From an uncultured Lachnospiraceae bacterium (GTDB taxonomy: Bacteria > Bacillota > Clostridia > Lachnospirales > Lachnospiraceae), in assembly GCA_947653315.1 (NCBI GenBank), contig CANTGP010000031.1, forward strand, positions 1 to 13,687: a DNA stretch of 13,687 nt, in the 5' to 3' direction. This document shows positions 6,936 through 13,667 of the stretch, piece after piece; within the stretch, counting starts at the first letter, position 1, and each line of letters begins with the position of its first letter. The translations under genes and the position numbers were made by a program. The notes below the pieces were generated by a model that had not been told where the DNA came from, did not search any database, and saw only the letters and a program-made list of their open reading frames with translations.

Positions 6936-7978
6936 AAAGGGTCGGATACAGGGCGGTGCTGCTTGCACTTTGGCTGCTGTTTGTTTCCGGGTGCGGAAAC
7001 GTGCCGGTGCAAAACAGCGGGAATGCGGAGCAGGAGGAAGAAGGGGCAAAGATTGGTATCTGCTTTGATTCGTTTGTCATCGAGCGGTGGCAGAGGGACC
7101 GGGACGTATTTGTCTCCACGGCAAAAGAACACGGCGCGCAAGTAAACGTGCAGAATGCCAACGGGGATATCGGGGAACAAATCCGCCAAATTAAGTATTT
7201 TATTGAGAAGAAGATGGATGTCATCGTAATTGTCAGCATTGACGGGGAAAAACTGTTGGACGTGGTGCGGGAGGCAAAAGCAAAGGGCATAAAAATCATA
7301 TGTTATGACCGTATCATCCGGAATGCGGACGCTGACCTGTATATTTCCTTTGACAATGAGGAAGTGGGAAGGATGATGGCGCAGGGGTTGGTGGACAACG
7401 GTCTTCCGGACAACCGTGTCATCATGCTCCAGGGACCGGTGACGGATGATAATGTCAGGCTGGTAAGGGAAGGTTTTATGAAAGTGATGGACCGTTATCA
7501 TGTCAAAGTTATCGACAGCATAAATGCCGACGGCTGGCGGCCGGAAATTGCGGGAAATTATATTTATGAAAACCCGGAGACCGTGGAAGAAGTAAGCGGC
7601 ATTATGTGCGGGAACGACAGCCTTGCCGGTCAGGTGGTACATGCCCTTGCGGAGAAAAGGCTGGCAGGGAAGATTGCCGTGGTGGGACAGGATGCCGAAC
7701 TGGAAGCATGCCAAAGGATTGTGGAAGGGACCCAGGTTATGACGGTATACAAACCGGTGGAAAAGCTGGCGCAGGCGGCAGCGGAATATGCCATACTCCT
7801 GGCAGAAGGAGGAACGGTGGAAGGGGATACCATAAACGACGGTACCTATGATATTCCTTACGTGGTGCTGCAGCCGGTCAGCGTGGATAAAGATAATATC
7901 AATGAGGTCATCATTAACAGCGGCTTCCATTTAAAGGAGGATGTGTACCTGAACGTACCGTCCAAAATGCCGGAGTAA
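6932..7978 (+). CDS. XylF-like sugar-binding lipoprotein
   Basis: A 348-residue lipoprotein with a signal peptide ending in a lipobox (FVSGC, Cys21) and a short acidic linker. The mature domain follows E. coli XylF closely from memory: IERWQRDRDVF, VNVQNANGD, IICYDRIIRNADADLYISFD, GPVTDDNVRL, NDSLAG, VVGQDAELEACQRI, TQVMTVYKPVEKLA and INSGFHLKE. These include positions that line the sugar pocket in that family, so D-xylose or a related aldose is a likely ligand (inference). It overlaps the regulator gene through ATGA, so it belongs to the sensory operon. No XylG or XylH gene is present. It may deliver sugar to the MmsAB importer or act as a second receptor for the kinase. Confidence 0.88.
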   Translation: MKRVGYRAVLLALWLLFVSGCGNVPVQNSGNAEQEEEGAKIGICFDSFVIERWQRDRDVFVSTAKEHGAQVNVQNANGDIGEQIRQIKYFIEKKMDVIVIVSIDGEKLLDVVREAKAKGIKIICYDRIIRNADADLYISFDNEEVGRMMAQGLVDNGLPDNRVIMLQGPVTDDNVRLVREGFMKVMDRYHVKVIDSINADGWRPEIAGNYIYENPETVEEVSGIMCGNDSLAGQVVHALAEKRLAGKIAVVGQDAELEACQRIVEGTQVMTVYKPVEKLAQAAAEYAILLAEGGTVEGDTINDGTYDIPYVVLQPVSVDKDNINEVIINSGFHLKEDVYLNVPSKMPE

Positions 7979-8030
7979 AGGGAACGGGTTAACAGTGCCG
8001 GGAAGAAGGCGCAAATAGGATATTTTTAAG

Positions 8031-8074
8031 GGAAATGTTGGTAAACGCAAAATAATACTAGCATTTCCTTTTTT
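8031..8074 (+). terminator. Terminator or attenuator between sensory operon and chvE
   Basis: GGAAATGTTGGTA (8031-8043) can pair with TACTAGCATTTCC (8056-8068) over 13 bp with two G-U pairs, leaving a 12-nt loop, and is followed at once by six T residues (8069-8074). This is the form of an intrinsic terminator. It lies about 52 nt after the XylF-like gene and separates it from the transporter transcript. Confidence 0.7.
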
Positions 8075-8130
8075 CATGCCTGCCGGGAGCGCGGAAATTT
8101 ACAGGCGATCACAATCCAGTCCTGTTTTTC

Positions 8131-8152
8131 CCGTGGTATAGTAAAACCACGG
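8131..8152 (+). promoter_or_regulatory. chvE promoter with palindrome over the -10 region
   Basis: CCGTGGT (8131-8137) and ACCACGG (8146-8152) form a perfect 7-bp inverted repeat with an 8-nt centre. The -10-like TATAGT (8137-8142) lies inside it. No good -35 exists at 16-18 nt upstream (ATCCAG at 17). A further CCTG (8121-8124) and CAGG (8153-8156) extend the symmetry with an offset. A missing -35 suits a promoter that needs an activator such as the YesN-type regulator. The palindrome itself could be a repressor site or a hairpin at the 5' end of the mRNA. Confidence 0.5.
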
Positions 8153-8205
8153 CAGGAAACACTTGCCGGTGACACTTTTAAATTTGATTTGGGAGGTAGT
8201 AAGAG

Positions 8206-9396
8206 ATGAAGAAAAAAGTATTATGCGCATTACTGAGTGCAGCCATGGCGGTTACCCTTTTGACCGGATGCGGCAGCGGGGAAAAAGCGGAAACACCGGC
8301 GGCATCCACGACGGAAGCGCCGGCGGAGGCAGAGGCTCCGGCAGACAATGGGAGCGGGACGGCGGACGGCGACACGGCGGAGACTCCTGCGGCGGATGCG
8401 AATGCGGAAAGTACAGGCGGCGGCCTGATCGGTGTGGCAATGCCCACGAAAGACCTGCAGCGCTGGAACCAGGACGGCTCCAATATGGAAGCGCAGCTTA
8501 AGGCGGCAGGTTACGAGGTGGACCTCCAGTATGCGAGCAATGATATTGCAACGCAGGTTTCCCAAGTGGAAAACATGATTTCCAACGGCTGCCAGCTTTT
8601 GGTTATTGCATCCATTAACGCGGATTCCCTTGGAACGGTTTTGGCACAGGCGAAGGATGCGGGTATTCCGGTTATCGCTTATGACCGTCTGCTGTTAAAT
8701 TCCGATGCGGTTTCTTATTATGCAACATTCGACAACTATATGATCGGTACCAAGCAGGGCGAGTATATCAGGGATGCCCTTGACCTTGACAATGCGCAAG
8801 GACCTTTCAACCTTGAAATCTTCACGGGCGACCCGGGCGACAATAATGCAAGGTTTTTCTACGGCGGCGCCATGGATGTGCTGAATCCTTACATTGAAGC
8901 AGGAAAACTGGTCGTACAGTCCGGCTCCGTTGATTTTGAAAAAGTGGCGACTGCCGGTTGGGCAACGGAAACGGCACAGTCCAGGATGGATGCCATTATC
9001 GCTTCTTATTACGCGGACGGATTGAAACTGGATGCGGTTCTTTGCTCCAACGATTCCACCGCACTTGGCGTAACCAATGCGCTGTCCGCTGCTTATACGG
9101 GTGAATGGCCGATTATTACCGGTCAGGACTGTGATATTGCCAACGTAAAGAATATGATTGCCGGAAAACAGTCCATGTCCATCTTTAAGGATACGCGTAT
9201 GCTGGCAACACAGGTGGTTAAGATGGTAGACGCCATTATGAAGGGCGGAGAAGCTCCGGTAAACGATACGACGAGCTATGATAACGGTACGGGTGTCATT
9301 CCTTCTTACCTTTGCGAGCCCGTATTCGCGGATGCAAACAACTACAAGGAACTGTTGATTGATTCCGGCTATTATACCGAAGCGGATTTACAGTAA
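8206..9396 (+). CDS. chvE: Multiple monosaccharide ABC transporter substrate-binding lipoprotein ChvE
   Basis: A 396-residue lipoprotein that captures monosaccharides for the MmsAB importer. The signal peptide ends in LLTGC (Cys22). Residues about 25-73 form a low-complexity Ala/Glu/Thr/Pro/Gly tether that lifts the domain off the membrane. The binding domain then matches ChvE: IGVAMPTKDLQRWNQDGSNM, DLQYASNDIATQVSQVENMI, VIAYDRLLLNSDAVSYYATF, EIFTGDPGDNNARFFYGGAM, ITGQDCDIANVKNMIAGKQS and FKDTRMLATQVVKMV. ChvE proteins bind several aldoses (arabinose, galactose, glucose, xylose), so specificity is not set by sequence alone. GGGAGG lies 9 nt before the ATG. It begins the transporter operon. 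Confidence 0.93.
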   Translation: MKKKVLCALLSAAMAVTLLTGCGSGEKAETPAASTTEAPAEAEAPADNGSGTADGDTAETPAADANAESTGGGLIGVAMPTKDLQRWNQDGSNMEAQLKAAGYEVDLQYASNDIATQVSQVENMISNGCQLLVIASINADSLGTVLAQAKDAGIPVIAYDRLLLNSDAVSYYATFDNYMIGTKQGEYIRDALDLDNAQGPFNLEIFTGDPGDNNARFFYGGAMDVLNPYIEAGKLVVQSGSVDFEKVATAGWATETAQSRMDAIIASYYADGLKLDAVLCSNDSTALGVTNALSAAYTGEWPIITGQDCDIANVKNMIAGKQSMSIFKDTRMLATQVVKMVDAIMKGGEAPVNDTTSYDNGTGVIPSYLCEPVFADANNYKELLIDSGYYTEADLQ

Positions 9397-9422
9397 GCAT
9401 AGGTTCCCAAAATGAATAACGC

Positions 9423-9444
9423 GGGGCTGCCGCACGGCAGTCCC
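9423..9444 (+). promoter_or_regulatory. Stable hairpin between chvE and mmsA
   Basis: GGGGCTGCCG (9423-9432) and CGGCAGTCCC (9435-9444) pair over 10 bp with one G-U, around a very tight centre. No T-run follows, so it is not a usual terminator. Placed 26 nt after the chvE stop, it would suit a 3'-end stabilizer that keeps chvE mRNA more abundant than the mmsAB part, as is usual for binding-protein genes in importer operons. Confidence 0.6.
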
Positions 9445-9495
9445 TTCGATATTTGGAATATGCCGGAAAACCATAAACGGCAGGAATTGGAATAT

Positions 9496-9526
9496 GGATT
9501 TGGGATTGGGAGGGATTTGGGATTGG
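9496..9526 (+). repeat. Direct repeat building the mmsA translation start region
   Basis: GGATTTGGGATTGG occurs at 9496-9509 and again at 9513-9526, a 14-nt perfect copy at 17-nt spacing. The GGGAGGG ribosome site (9508-9514) lies at the junction of the two copies, and the second copy contains the TTG start codon (9523-9525). Confidence 0.75.
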
Positions 9527-11064
9527 CGAAGATATTATTGGAAATGAAAAACATCACGAAGGAATTTCCCGGTGTAAAAGCACTGGATAACGTAAACTTA
9601 AAGGTGGAAAGAGGTGAAATTCACGCCTTGGTAGGGGAAAACGGCGCAGGAAAATCCACGCTTATGAATGTACTCAGCGGCATTTACCCCTATGGAACCT
9701 ATAAGGGCGATATCGTTTATGACGGCGGAGTGTGTAAGTTCGCCAAAATAAAAGACAGTGAAGAAAAAGGGATTGTCATCATCCATCAGGAATTGGCACT
9801 GGTTCCTTATATGACAATCGGTGAAAACATGTTTCTCGGCAATGAACGGGGACGCAAATTTGCATTGAATTGGAATGAAACCTACGGACGGGCGGACGAG
9901 CTGTTAAAGACGGTAGGTCTGCAGGAATCCTCCCGCACGCTGATCAAAGATATAGGCGTAGGCAAGCAGCAGTTGGTGGAAATTGCCAAGGCATTGGCGA
10001 AAAACGCCAGACTGCTCATCCTGGACGAGCCTACCGCATCCCTGAATGAAGCGGATTCCAAAGCCCTGCTGGATCTGCTGTTAAAATTCAAGGAACAGGG
10101 AATGACTTCCATTATTATATCCCATAAATTAAATGAAATCGCCTATGTGGCGGATAAGATTACGGTCATCCGGGACGGATCCACCATCGAAACCATGGAC
10201 AAAAAAACGGACGATATTTCCGAAGACCGCATTATCAAGGGTATGGTTGGGCGTGACCTGACAAACCGTTTTCCGAAGCGGGATAAGAAGACATTCGGCG
10301 GGATTGGGATGGAAGTGAAAGACTGGACCGTATACCATCCCCTTTATTCCGAGAGGAAAGTGGTGGACGGCGTCAATATGAAAGTAAAAAAGGGCGAAGT
10401 GGTCGGAATTGCCGGATTGATGGGGGCGGGAAGGACCGAACTTGCCATGAGTATATTCGGTAAGAGCTACGGAACGAACATTTCCGGGAAATTATTTCTC
10501 AACGGGGAAGAAGTGCATTTGAATTCGGTCAGGGACGCCATTGATAAAAAACTGGCGTATGTAACGGAGGACCGGAAAGGGAACGGCCTGATTCTGAGTA
10601 ATCCCATTAAAATCAATACGACATTGGCAAATATGGATGCGGTAAGCCGCCATACCATTATCGATAAGGATAAAGAGTATGAAGTCGCCGAGGATTACCG
10701 GCAGAAGTTAAGAACCAAATGTCCGACGGTGGAGCAGAACGTGGGAAACTTAAGCGGCGGGAACCAGCAGAAAGTTCTTTTGGCAAAGTGGATGTTTGCG
10801 GACCCGGACGTGCTCATACTGGATGAGCCGACAAGGGGGATTGACGTAGGCGCCAAATACGAAATTTACTGTATCATCAACCAATTGGTGGCGGAAGGGA
10901 AATCGGTGGTGATGATTTCTTCCGAACTGCCGGAAGTCCTTGGCATGTGCGACCGTATTTACATTATGAATGAGGGACGGATGGTAGGGGAATTGCCGGT
11001 GGAAGAAGCATCCCAGGAAATCATTATGGCACATATTTTGAAAGTTAGTAATAAAGGAGCGTAG
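9523..11064 (+). CDS. mmsA: Multiple monosaccharide ABC transporter ATP-binding protein MmsA
   Basis: A 513-residue tandem ATPase of the RbsA/XylG/GguA family that powers sugar import at the inner membrane face. The first domain has Walker [10 protein letters not shown] (38-46), the degenerate signature GVGKQQ near 145-150 and Walker [11 protein letters not shown] (Asp168, Glu169). The second domain has the degenerate Walker [10 protein letters not shown] (298-306), the intact signature LSGGNQQK (410-417) and Walker [11 protein letters not shown] (Asp434, Glu435). This asymmetry is usual in the family. A TTG start at 9523 is chosen because it gives [17 protein letters not shown], the expected N-terminus and length, after GGGAGGG. 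An upstream ATG at 9412 would add 37 unrelated residues and read through the hairpin. Confidence 0.93.
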   Translation: MAKILLEMKNITKEFPGVKALDNVNLKVERGEIHALVGENGAGKSTLMNVLSGIYPYGTYKGDIVYDGGVCKFAKIKDSEEKGIVIIHQELALVPYMTIGENMFLGNERGRKFALNWNETYGRADELLKTVGLQESSRTLIKDIGVGKQQLVEIAKALAKNARLLILDEPTASLNEADSKALLDLLLKFKEQGMTSIIISHKLNEIAYVADKITVIRDGSTIETMDKKTDDISEDRIIKGMVGRDLTNRFPKRDKKTFGGIGMEVKDWTVYHPLYSERKVVDGVNMKVKKGEVVGIAGLMGAGRTELAMSIFGKSYGTNISGKLFLNGEEVHLNSVRDAIDKKLAYVTEDRKGNGLILSNPIKINTTLANMDAVSRHTIIDKDKEYEVAEDYRQKLRTKCPTVEQNVGNLSGGNQQKVLLAKWMFADPDVLILDEPTRGIDVGAKYEIYCIINQLVAEGKSVVMISSELPEVLGMCDRIYIMNEGRMVGELPVEEASQEIIMAHILKVSNKGA

Positions 11065-11067
11065 AGG

Positions 11068-12258
11068 ATGATGAATAAAGGAAAAATGATGGAAGGCGTT
11101 AAAAAATATACCATGATTATCGTGCTTGTCCTGGTGACTGCATTTTTCGCATGGGGGACACAGGGGAAAATCCTCCTTCCCCAAAATGTCAGCAACCTGA
11201 TTGCACAAAATGCTTACGTGTTTGTATTGGCATCCGGTATGCTTTTGTGTATCTTGACCGGCGGCAATATAGACCTTTCCGTAGGTTCGGTGGTCTGTTT
11301 CGTGGGTGCGGTGGGTGCCGTACTGATGGAAAATAAGGGGATGAATACTTTTGCGGCGATTGTCGTCATGCTTTTGGTGGGATTGTTAATCGGCGCATGG
11401 CAGGGTTTTTGGATTGCATTCGTGCGCATTCCCCCCTTTATTACCACACTGGCAGGAATGCTGGTATTCCGCGGGCTGTCAAATGTGGTGCTGGAAGGTA
11501 TGACGGTTTCCTTAAGCTCGGAAACATTTGTAAAAGTATTCGGCGGCGGCGCGAACTGCTATGTTCCCGATTTGTTCGGGATGGAAGGCTTTAACCTGAC
11601 CTGTATGATTGCCGGTACGTTTGCGTGTGTGCTGTATGTCCTGCTTCAGATGAAGAACCGTATGGCAAAGGTCAGAAAGGGTTATGAAACGGAAAGCATG
11701 GTATCCATGTTGGTGAAAACGGCGTTGATTTGTGCGGTAATCCTTTTGTTTACCCTCAGACTGTCACAGTACAGGGGGATTCCCACCGCATTAATCTGGG
11801 TGCTTATCGTAATCCTTGTATATGCGTACATAACTTCCAATACCACCATCGGCCGTTATTTCTATGCGGTGGGCGGTAACGAAAAAGCAACGAAACTTTC
11901 CGGTATCAATACCAATAAAGTATACTTTTGGGCTTATTTAAATATGGGATTTTTGTCCGCACTGGCAGGGATGCTGACCATAGCGCGCATGACGTCTGCA
12001 CAGCCTACCTACGGGACCAATTACGAAATGGATGCCATCGGCTCCTGTTTCATCGGCGGCGCATCCGCTTACGGCGGCACCGGTACGATTCCGGGCGTTA
12101 TTGTGGGCGCGGTACTGATGGGCGTCATCAACCTGGGCATGAGTATCATGGGCGTGGACCAGAATATCCAAAGAGTGGTGAAAGGTTTGGTTCTGCTGGC
12201 GGCGGTTATCTTTGATGTCGTGTCCAAAAGGGGCGGTAAGCTGATCGCAAACGATTAA
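11068..12258 (+). CDS. mmsB: Multiple monosaccharide ABC transporter permease MmsB
   Basis: A 396-residue integral membrane protein of the RbsC/XylH/GguB permease family, with about ten hydrophobic segments. Family marks are the GGNIDLSVGSVV turn after the second segment, IPPFITTLAGMLVFRGLSNV, the cytoplasmic VGGNEKATKLSGINT loop that contacts the ATPase, and the C-terminal FIGGASAYGGTGTIPGVIVG. AAAGGAG lies just before the ATG, only 3 nt after the mmsA stop, so the two are coupled. A polar insert around 200-222 (KNRMAKVRKGYETESM) forms a long cytoplasmic loop. The start could also be the adjacent second ATG at 11071. Confidence 0.93.
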   Translation: MMNKGKMMEGVKKYTMIIVLVLVTAFFAWGTQGKILLPQNVSNLIAQNAYVFVLASGMLLCILTGGNIDLSVGSVVCFVGAVGAVLMENKGMNTFAAIVVMLLVGLLIGAWQGFWIAFVRIPPFITTLAGMLVFRGLSNVVLEGMTVSLSSETFVKVFGGGANCYVPDLFGMEGFNLTCMIAGTFACVLYVLLQMKNRMAKVRKGYETESMVSMLVKTALICAVILLFTLRLSQYRGIPTALIWVLIVILVYAYITSNTTIGRYFYAVGGNEKATKLSGINTNKVYFWAYLNMGFLSALAGMLTIARMTSAQPTYGTNYEMDAIGSCFIGGASAYGGTGTIPGVIVGAVLMGVINLGMSIMGVDQNIQRVVKGLVLLAAVIFDVVSKRGGKLIAND

Positions 12259-12275
12259 AATCGCAAACGATTAAA
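12244..12275 (+). repeat. Perfect 16-nt tandem duplication across the mmsB stop codon
   Basis: ATCGCAAACGATTAAA occurs at 12244-12259 and again at 12260-12275 with no mismatch. The first copy encodes the last residues of MmsB (IAND) and its TAA. The second copy is a non-coding echo that holds a second TAA in another frame. Confidence 0.9.
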
Positions 12276-12296
12276 ACGGTTCACCCTTATGCCTCA

Positions 12297-12325
12297 TTTG
12301 CATTTGACCTGTTTTTTGATATAAT
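12297..12325 (+). promoter_or_regulatory. Extended -10 promoter of the ANT(6)-like gene
   Basis: A perfect TATAAT (12320-12325) is preceded by TGA, giving an extended -10, with TTTGCA (12297-12302) at 17 nt as a partial -35. It lies about 34 nt before the ATG, so the leader is short. A nearby TTGACC (12304-12309) is only 10 nt from the -10 and is not usable with it. Confidence 0.65.
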
Positions 12326-12358
12326 GAAAATAATTGGGGAGAAGAACAGGAGGAAGCT

Positions 12359-13252
12359 ATGCGGAGCGAGAAGGAAATGATGGATTTGATTATAGGGGTT
12401 GCCATGAAGGATGAGAGAATACGCGGAGTGTACATGAACGGTTCCAGGACCAACCCGAATGCGCCGCATGATATCTTCCAGGATTACGATATTGTGTATG
12501 TGGTGGGGGAGACGGCTTCCTTTATCGGAGAGGAAGACTGGATCGATGTGTTCGGAAAACGGCTGTATATGCAGCAACCGGATAAAATGGATGCCATGCG
12601 CGGAATGGAAACGGACAGGGAGCGTCATTACACGTACCTGATGCAGCTTGCGGACGGGAACAGGCTTGACCTGACGGTCATGACGCAGGAATATGCCGAG
12701 GGGAACATAAAAGAGGACAGGCTTTGCAAAGTTCTGCTGGACAAGGACGGGGTGCTGGCCGAAGTGCCGGCACCCTCCGACGAAAGCCATTGGGTGAAGA
12801 AACCGTCCGCGGCAGAGTTTCTCTGTTGCTGCAATGAATTCTGGTGGATGCAGAACAGCGTGGGAAAGGGATTGTGGCGGCGGGAAATGACCTATGCCAT
12901 GGACATCATGAACCTGTATATCCGTCCGCAGTTGATGAAAATGCTGTCGTGGTATGCGGGAATGAAAACGGATTTTACATGCAGTGTGGGAAAATCGGGA
13001 AAGTACCTGAACCGCTATCTTTCCGGGGATGAATACGAAAGTCTGCTTGGGACGTATTCCGGAAGCGACAGGGAATGCGCATGGAAAGCGGTGTTTGTGA
13101 TGTGCAGCCTGTTCGACGGGACGGCACGTAAGGTTGCGGATGGGCTGGGATATGCTTATGACAGTGGGGAAGCGGAAGGAAGCCGCCTGTTTTTGGAATG
13201 TACCCGCGGGTTGGCGGAGGATGCTGCCGATATCCGGCTGGGGGAAGCGTAA
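12359..13252 (+). CDS. Aminoglycoside 6-adenylyltransferase family protein (ANT(6)/AadE-like)
   Basis: A 297-residue cytoplasmic nucleotidyltransferase close to the usual ANT(6) length. The N-terminus MRSEKEMMDLI matches the family start. The catalytic core is NGSRTNPN (27-34) followed by DIFQDYDIVYVV with metal ligands Asp42 and Asp44, and a third acidic position at Asp104 in RLDLTVM. The C-terminal half is helical, with WRREMTYAMDIMNLYIRPQL typical of the substrate-side domain. Characterised members transfer AMP to the 6-position of streptomycin. Chromosomal relatives are common in Clostridia and many are untested, so resistance should not be assumed. AGGAGG lies 5 nt before the ATG. The gene has its own promoter, though mmsB read-through is possible. 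Confidence 0.9.
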   Translation: MRSEKEMMDLIIGVAMKDERIRGVYMNGSRTNPNAPHDIFQDYDIVYVVGETASFIGEEDWIDVFGKRLYMQQPDKMDAMRGMETDRERHYTYLMQLADGNRLDLTVMTQEYAEGNIKEDRLCKVLLDKDGVLAEVPAPSDESHWVKKPSAAEFLCCCNEFWWMQNSVGKGLWRREMTYAMDIMNLYIRPQLMKMLSWYAGMKTDFTCSVGKSGKYLNRYLSGDEYESLLGTYSGSDRECAWKAVFVMCSLFDGTARKVADGLGYAYDSGEAEGSRLFLECTRGLAEDAADIRLGEA

Positions 13253-13317
13253 CCGGGAAGATTGCCAATGCTGTGTATTGCTGTCTTTGCTCATAAATCT
13301 GTATCTTTGTAATTAAA

Positions 13318-13365
13318 CAGAGCGCATAGATTGTTCTATGCGCTCTGACGCTGTGTAACTTTTTT
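13318..13365. terminator. Strong hairpin, probable (bidirectional) terminator
   Basis: CAGAGCGCATAGA (13318-13330) and TCTATGCGCTCTG (13335-13347) form a perfect 13-bp stem with a TTGT loop, 65 nt after the ANT(6)-like stop codon. The nearest T-run (13360-13365) is 12 nt beyond the stem, which is not ideal on the + strand. On the minus strand only TTTAATTA follows. Its place between convergent genes supports termination in both directions, but it could also be a dispersed palindromic repeat. Confidence 0.6.
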
Positions 13366-13509
13366 ATTCCCGCGGGCAATGAGCCAAGTGCCGTGCTTGC
13401 AGCGGGGTTGTTGACTGTGATGATTGCGATTTTTGTTTTGTTAAGTATAGTATTTCACTATTACGCACGAAGAAGCCGTAACAATTTTTCTGCATATTCC
13501 ATGCTATGA
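13330..13509 (+). other. Start-less open frame with one membrane segment, possible gene remnant
   Basis: From base 13330 the + strand reads open for 59 codons to TGA 13507-13509 with no ATG at its beginning. It encodes FIPAGNEPSAVLAAG followed by a strongly hydrophobic run (LLTVMIAIFVLLSIVF) and then a basic HYYARRSRN end, the pattern of a last membrane helix with a cytoplasmic tail. It overlaps the hairpin and the hydrolase 3' end. It may be the relic of a transporter gene or a chance frame. Confidence 0.2.
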
Positions 13510-13667
13510 TTGATACTTAAATCCCCATGATAGTACTGAGGTAAAATTTCAAGTGTTGATTTGTTAATTTTTTTACTTAGTAATTCGGCGGACATTTTCA
13601 TGATTTTCTGTTCTTTCCCACCAACAAGTATAAGAGTTTTTGCCTTTATAGACGCCCAAAGAGCCAA
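13461..13667 (-). pseudogene. Alpha/beta hydrolase C-terminal remnant
   Basis: The minus strand encodes about 68 residues that look like the end of an alpha/beta hydrolase. KAKTLILVGGKEQKIM is the strand and turn carrying the acidic catalytic position. Later YYHGDLS supplies the His of the catalytic triad, and EYAEKLLRLL is the last helix. Immediately upstream in frame is TAG (13668-13670), so no continuous gene enters from the right edge in this frame. The nearest start is a TTG at 13667 with no ribosome site that I can see. Family members exceed 200 residues, so this is a truncated, nonsense-mutated or frameshifted copy. Its AT content is higher than that of the neighbouring genes, suggesting separate origin. 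Confidence 0.6.

Noticed and set aside
8038..8055. Possible CcpA cre box around GGTAAACGCAAAAT upstream of chvE
   Set aside because: It has about four mismatches to the cre consensus and its bases are better explained as part of the terminator stem and loop.
9412..9522. N-terminal 37-residue extension of MmsA from the ATG at 9412
   Set aside because: It reads through the hairpin and repeat, has no similarity to the family, and the TTG at 9523 gives the expected N-terminus with a ribosome site.
12304..12325. TTGACC paired with TATAAT as a classic promoter for the ANT(6)-like gene
   Set aside because: The spacer is only 10 nt; TTTGCA at 17 nt with the extended -10 is the better reading.
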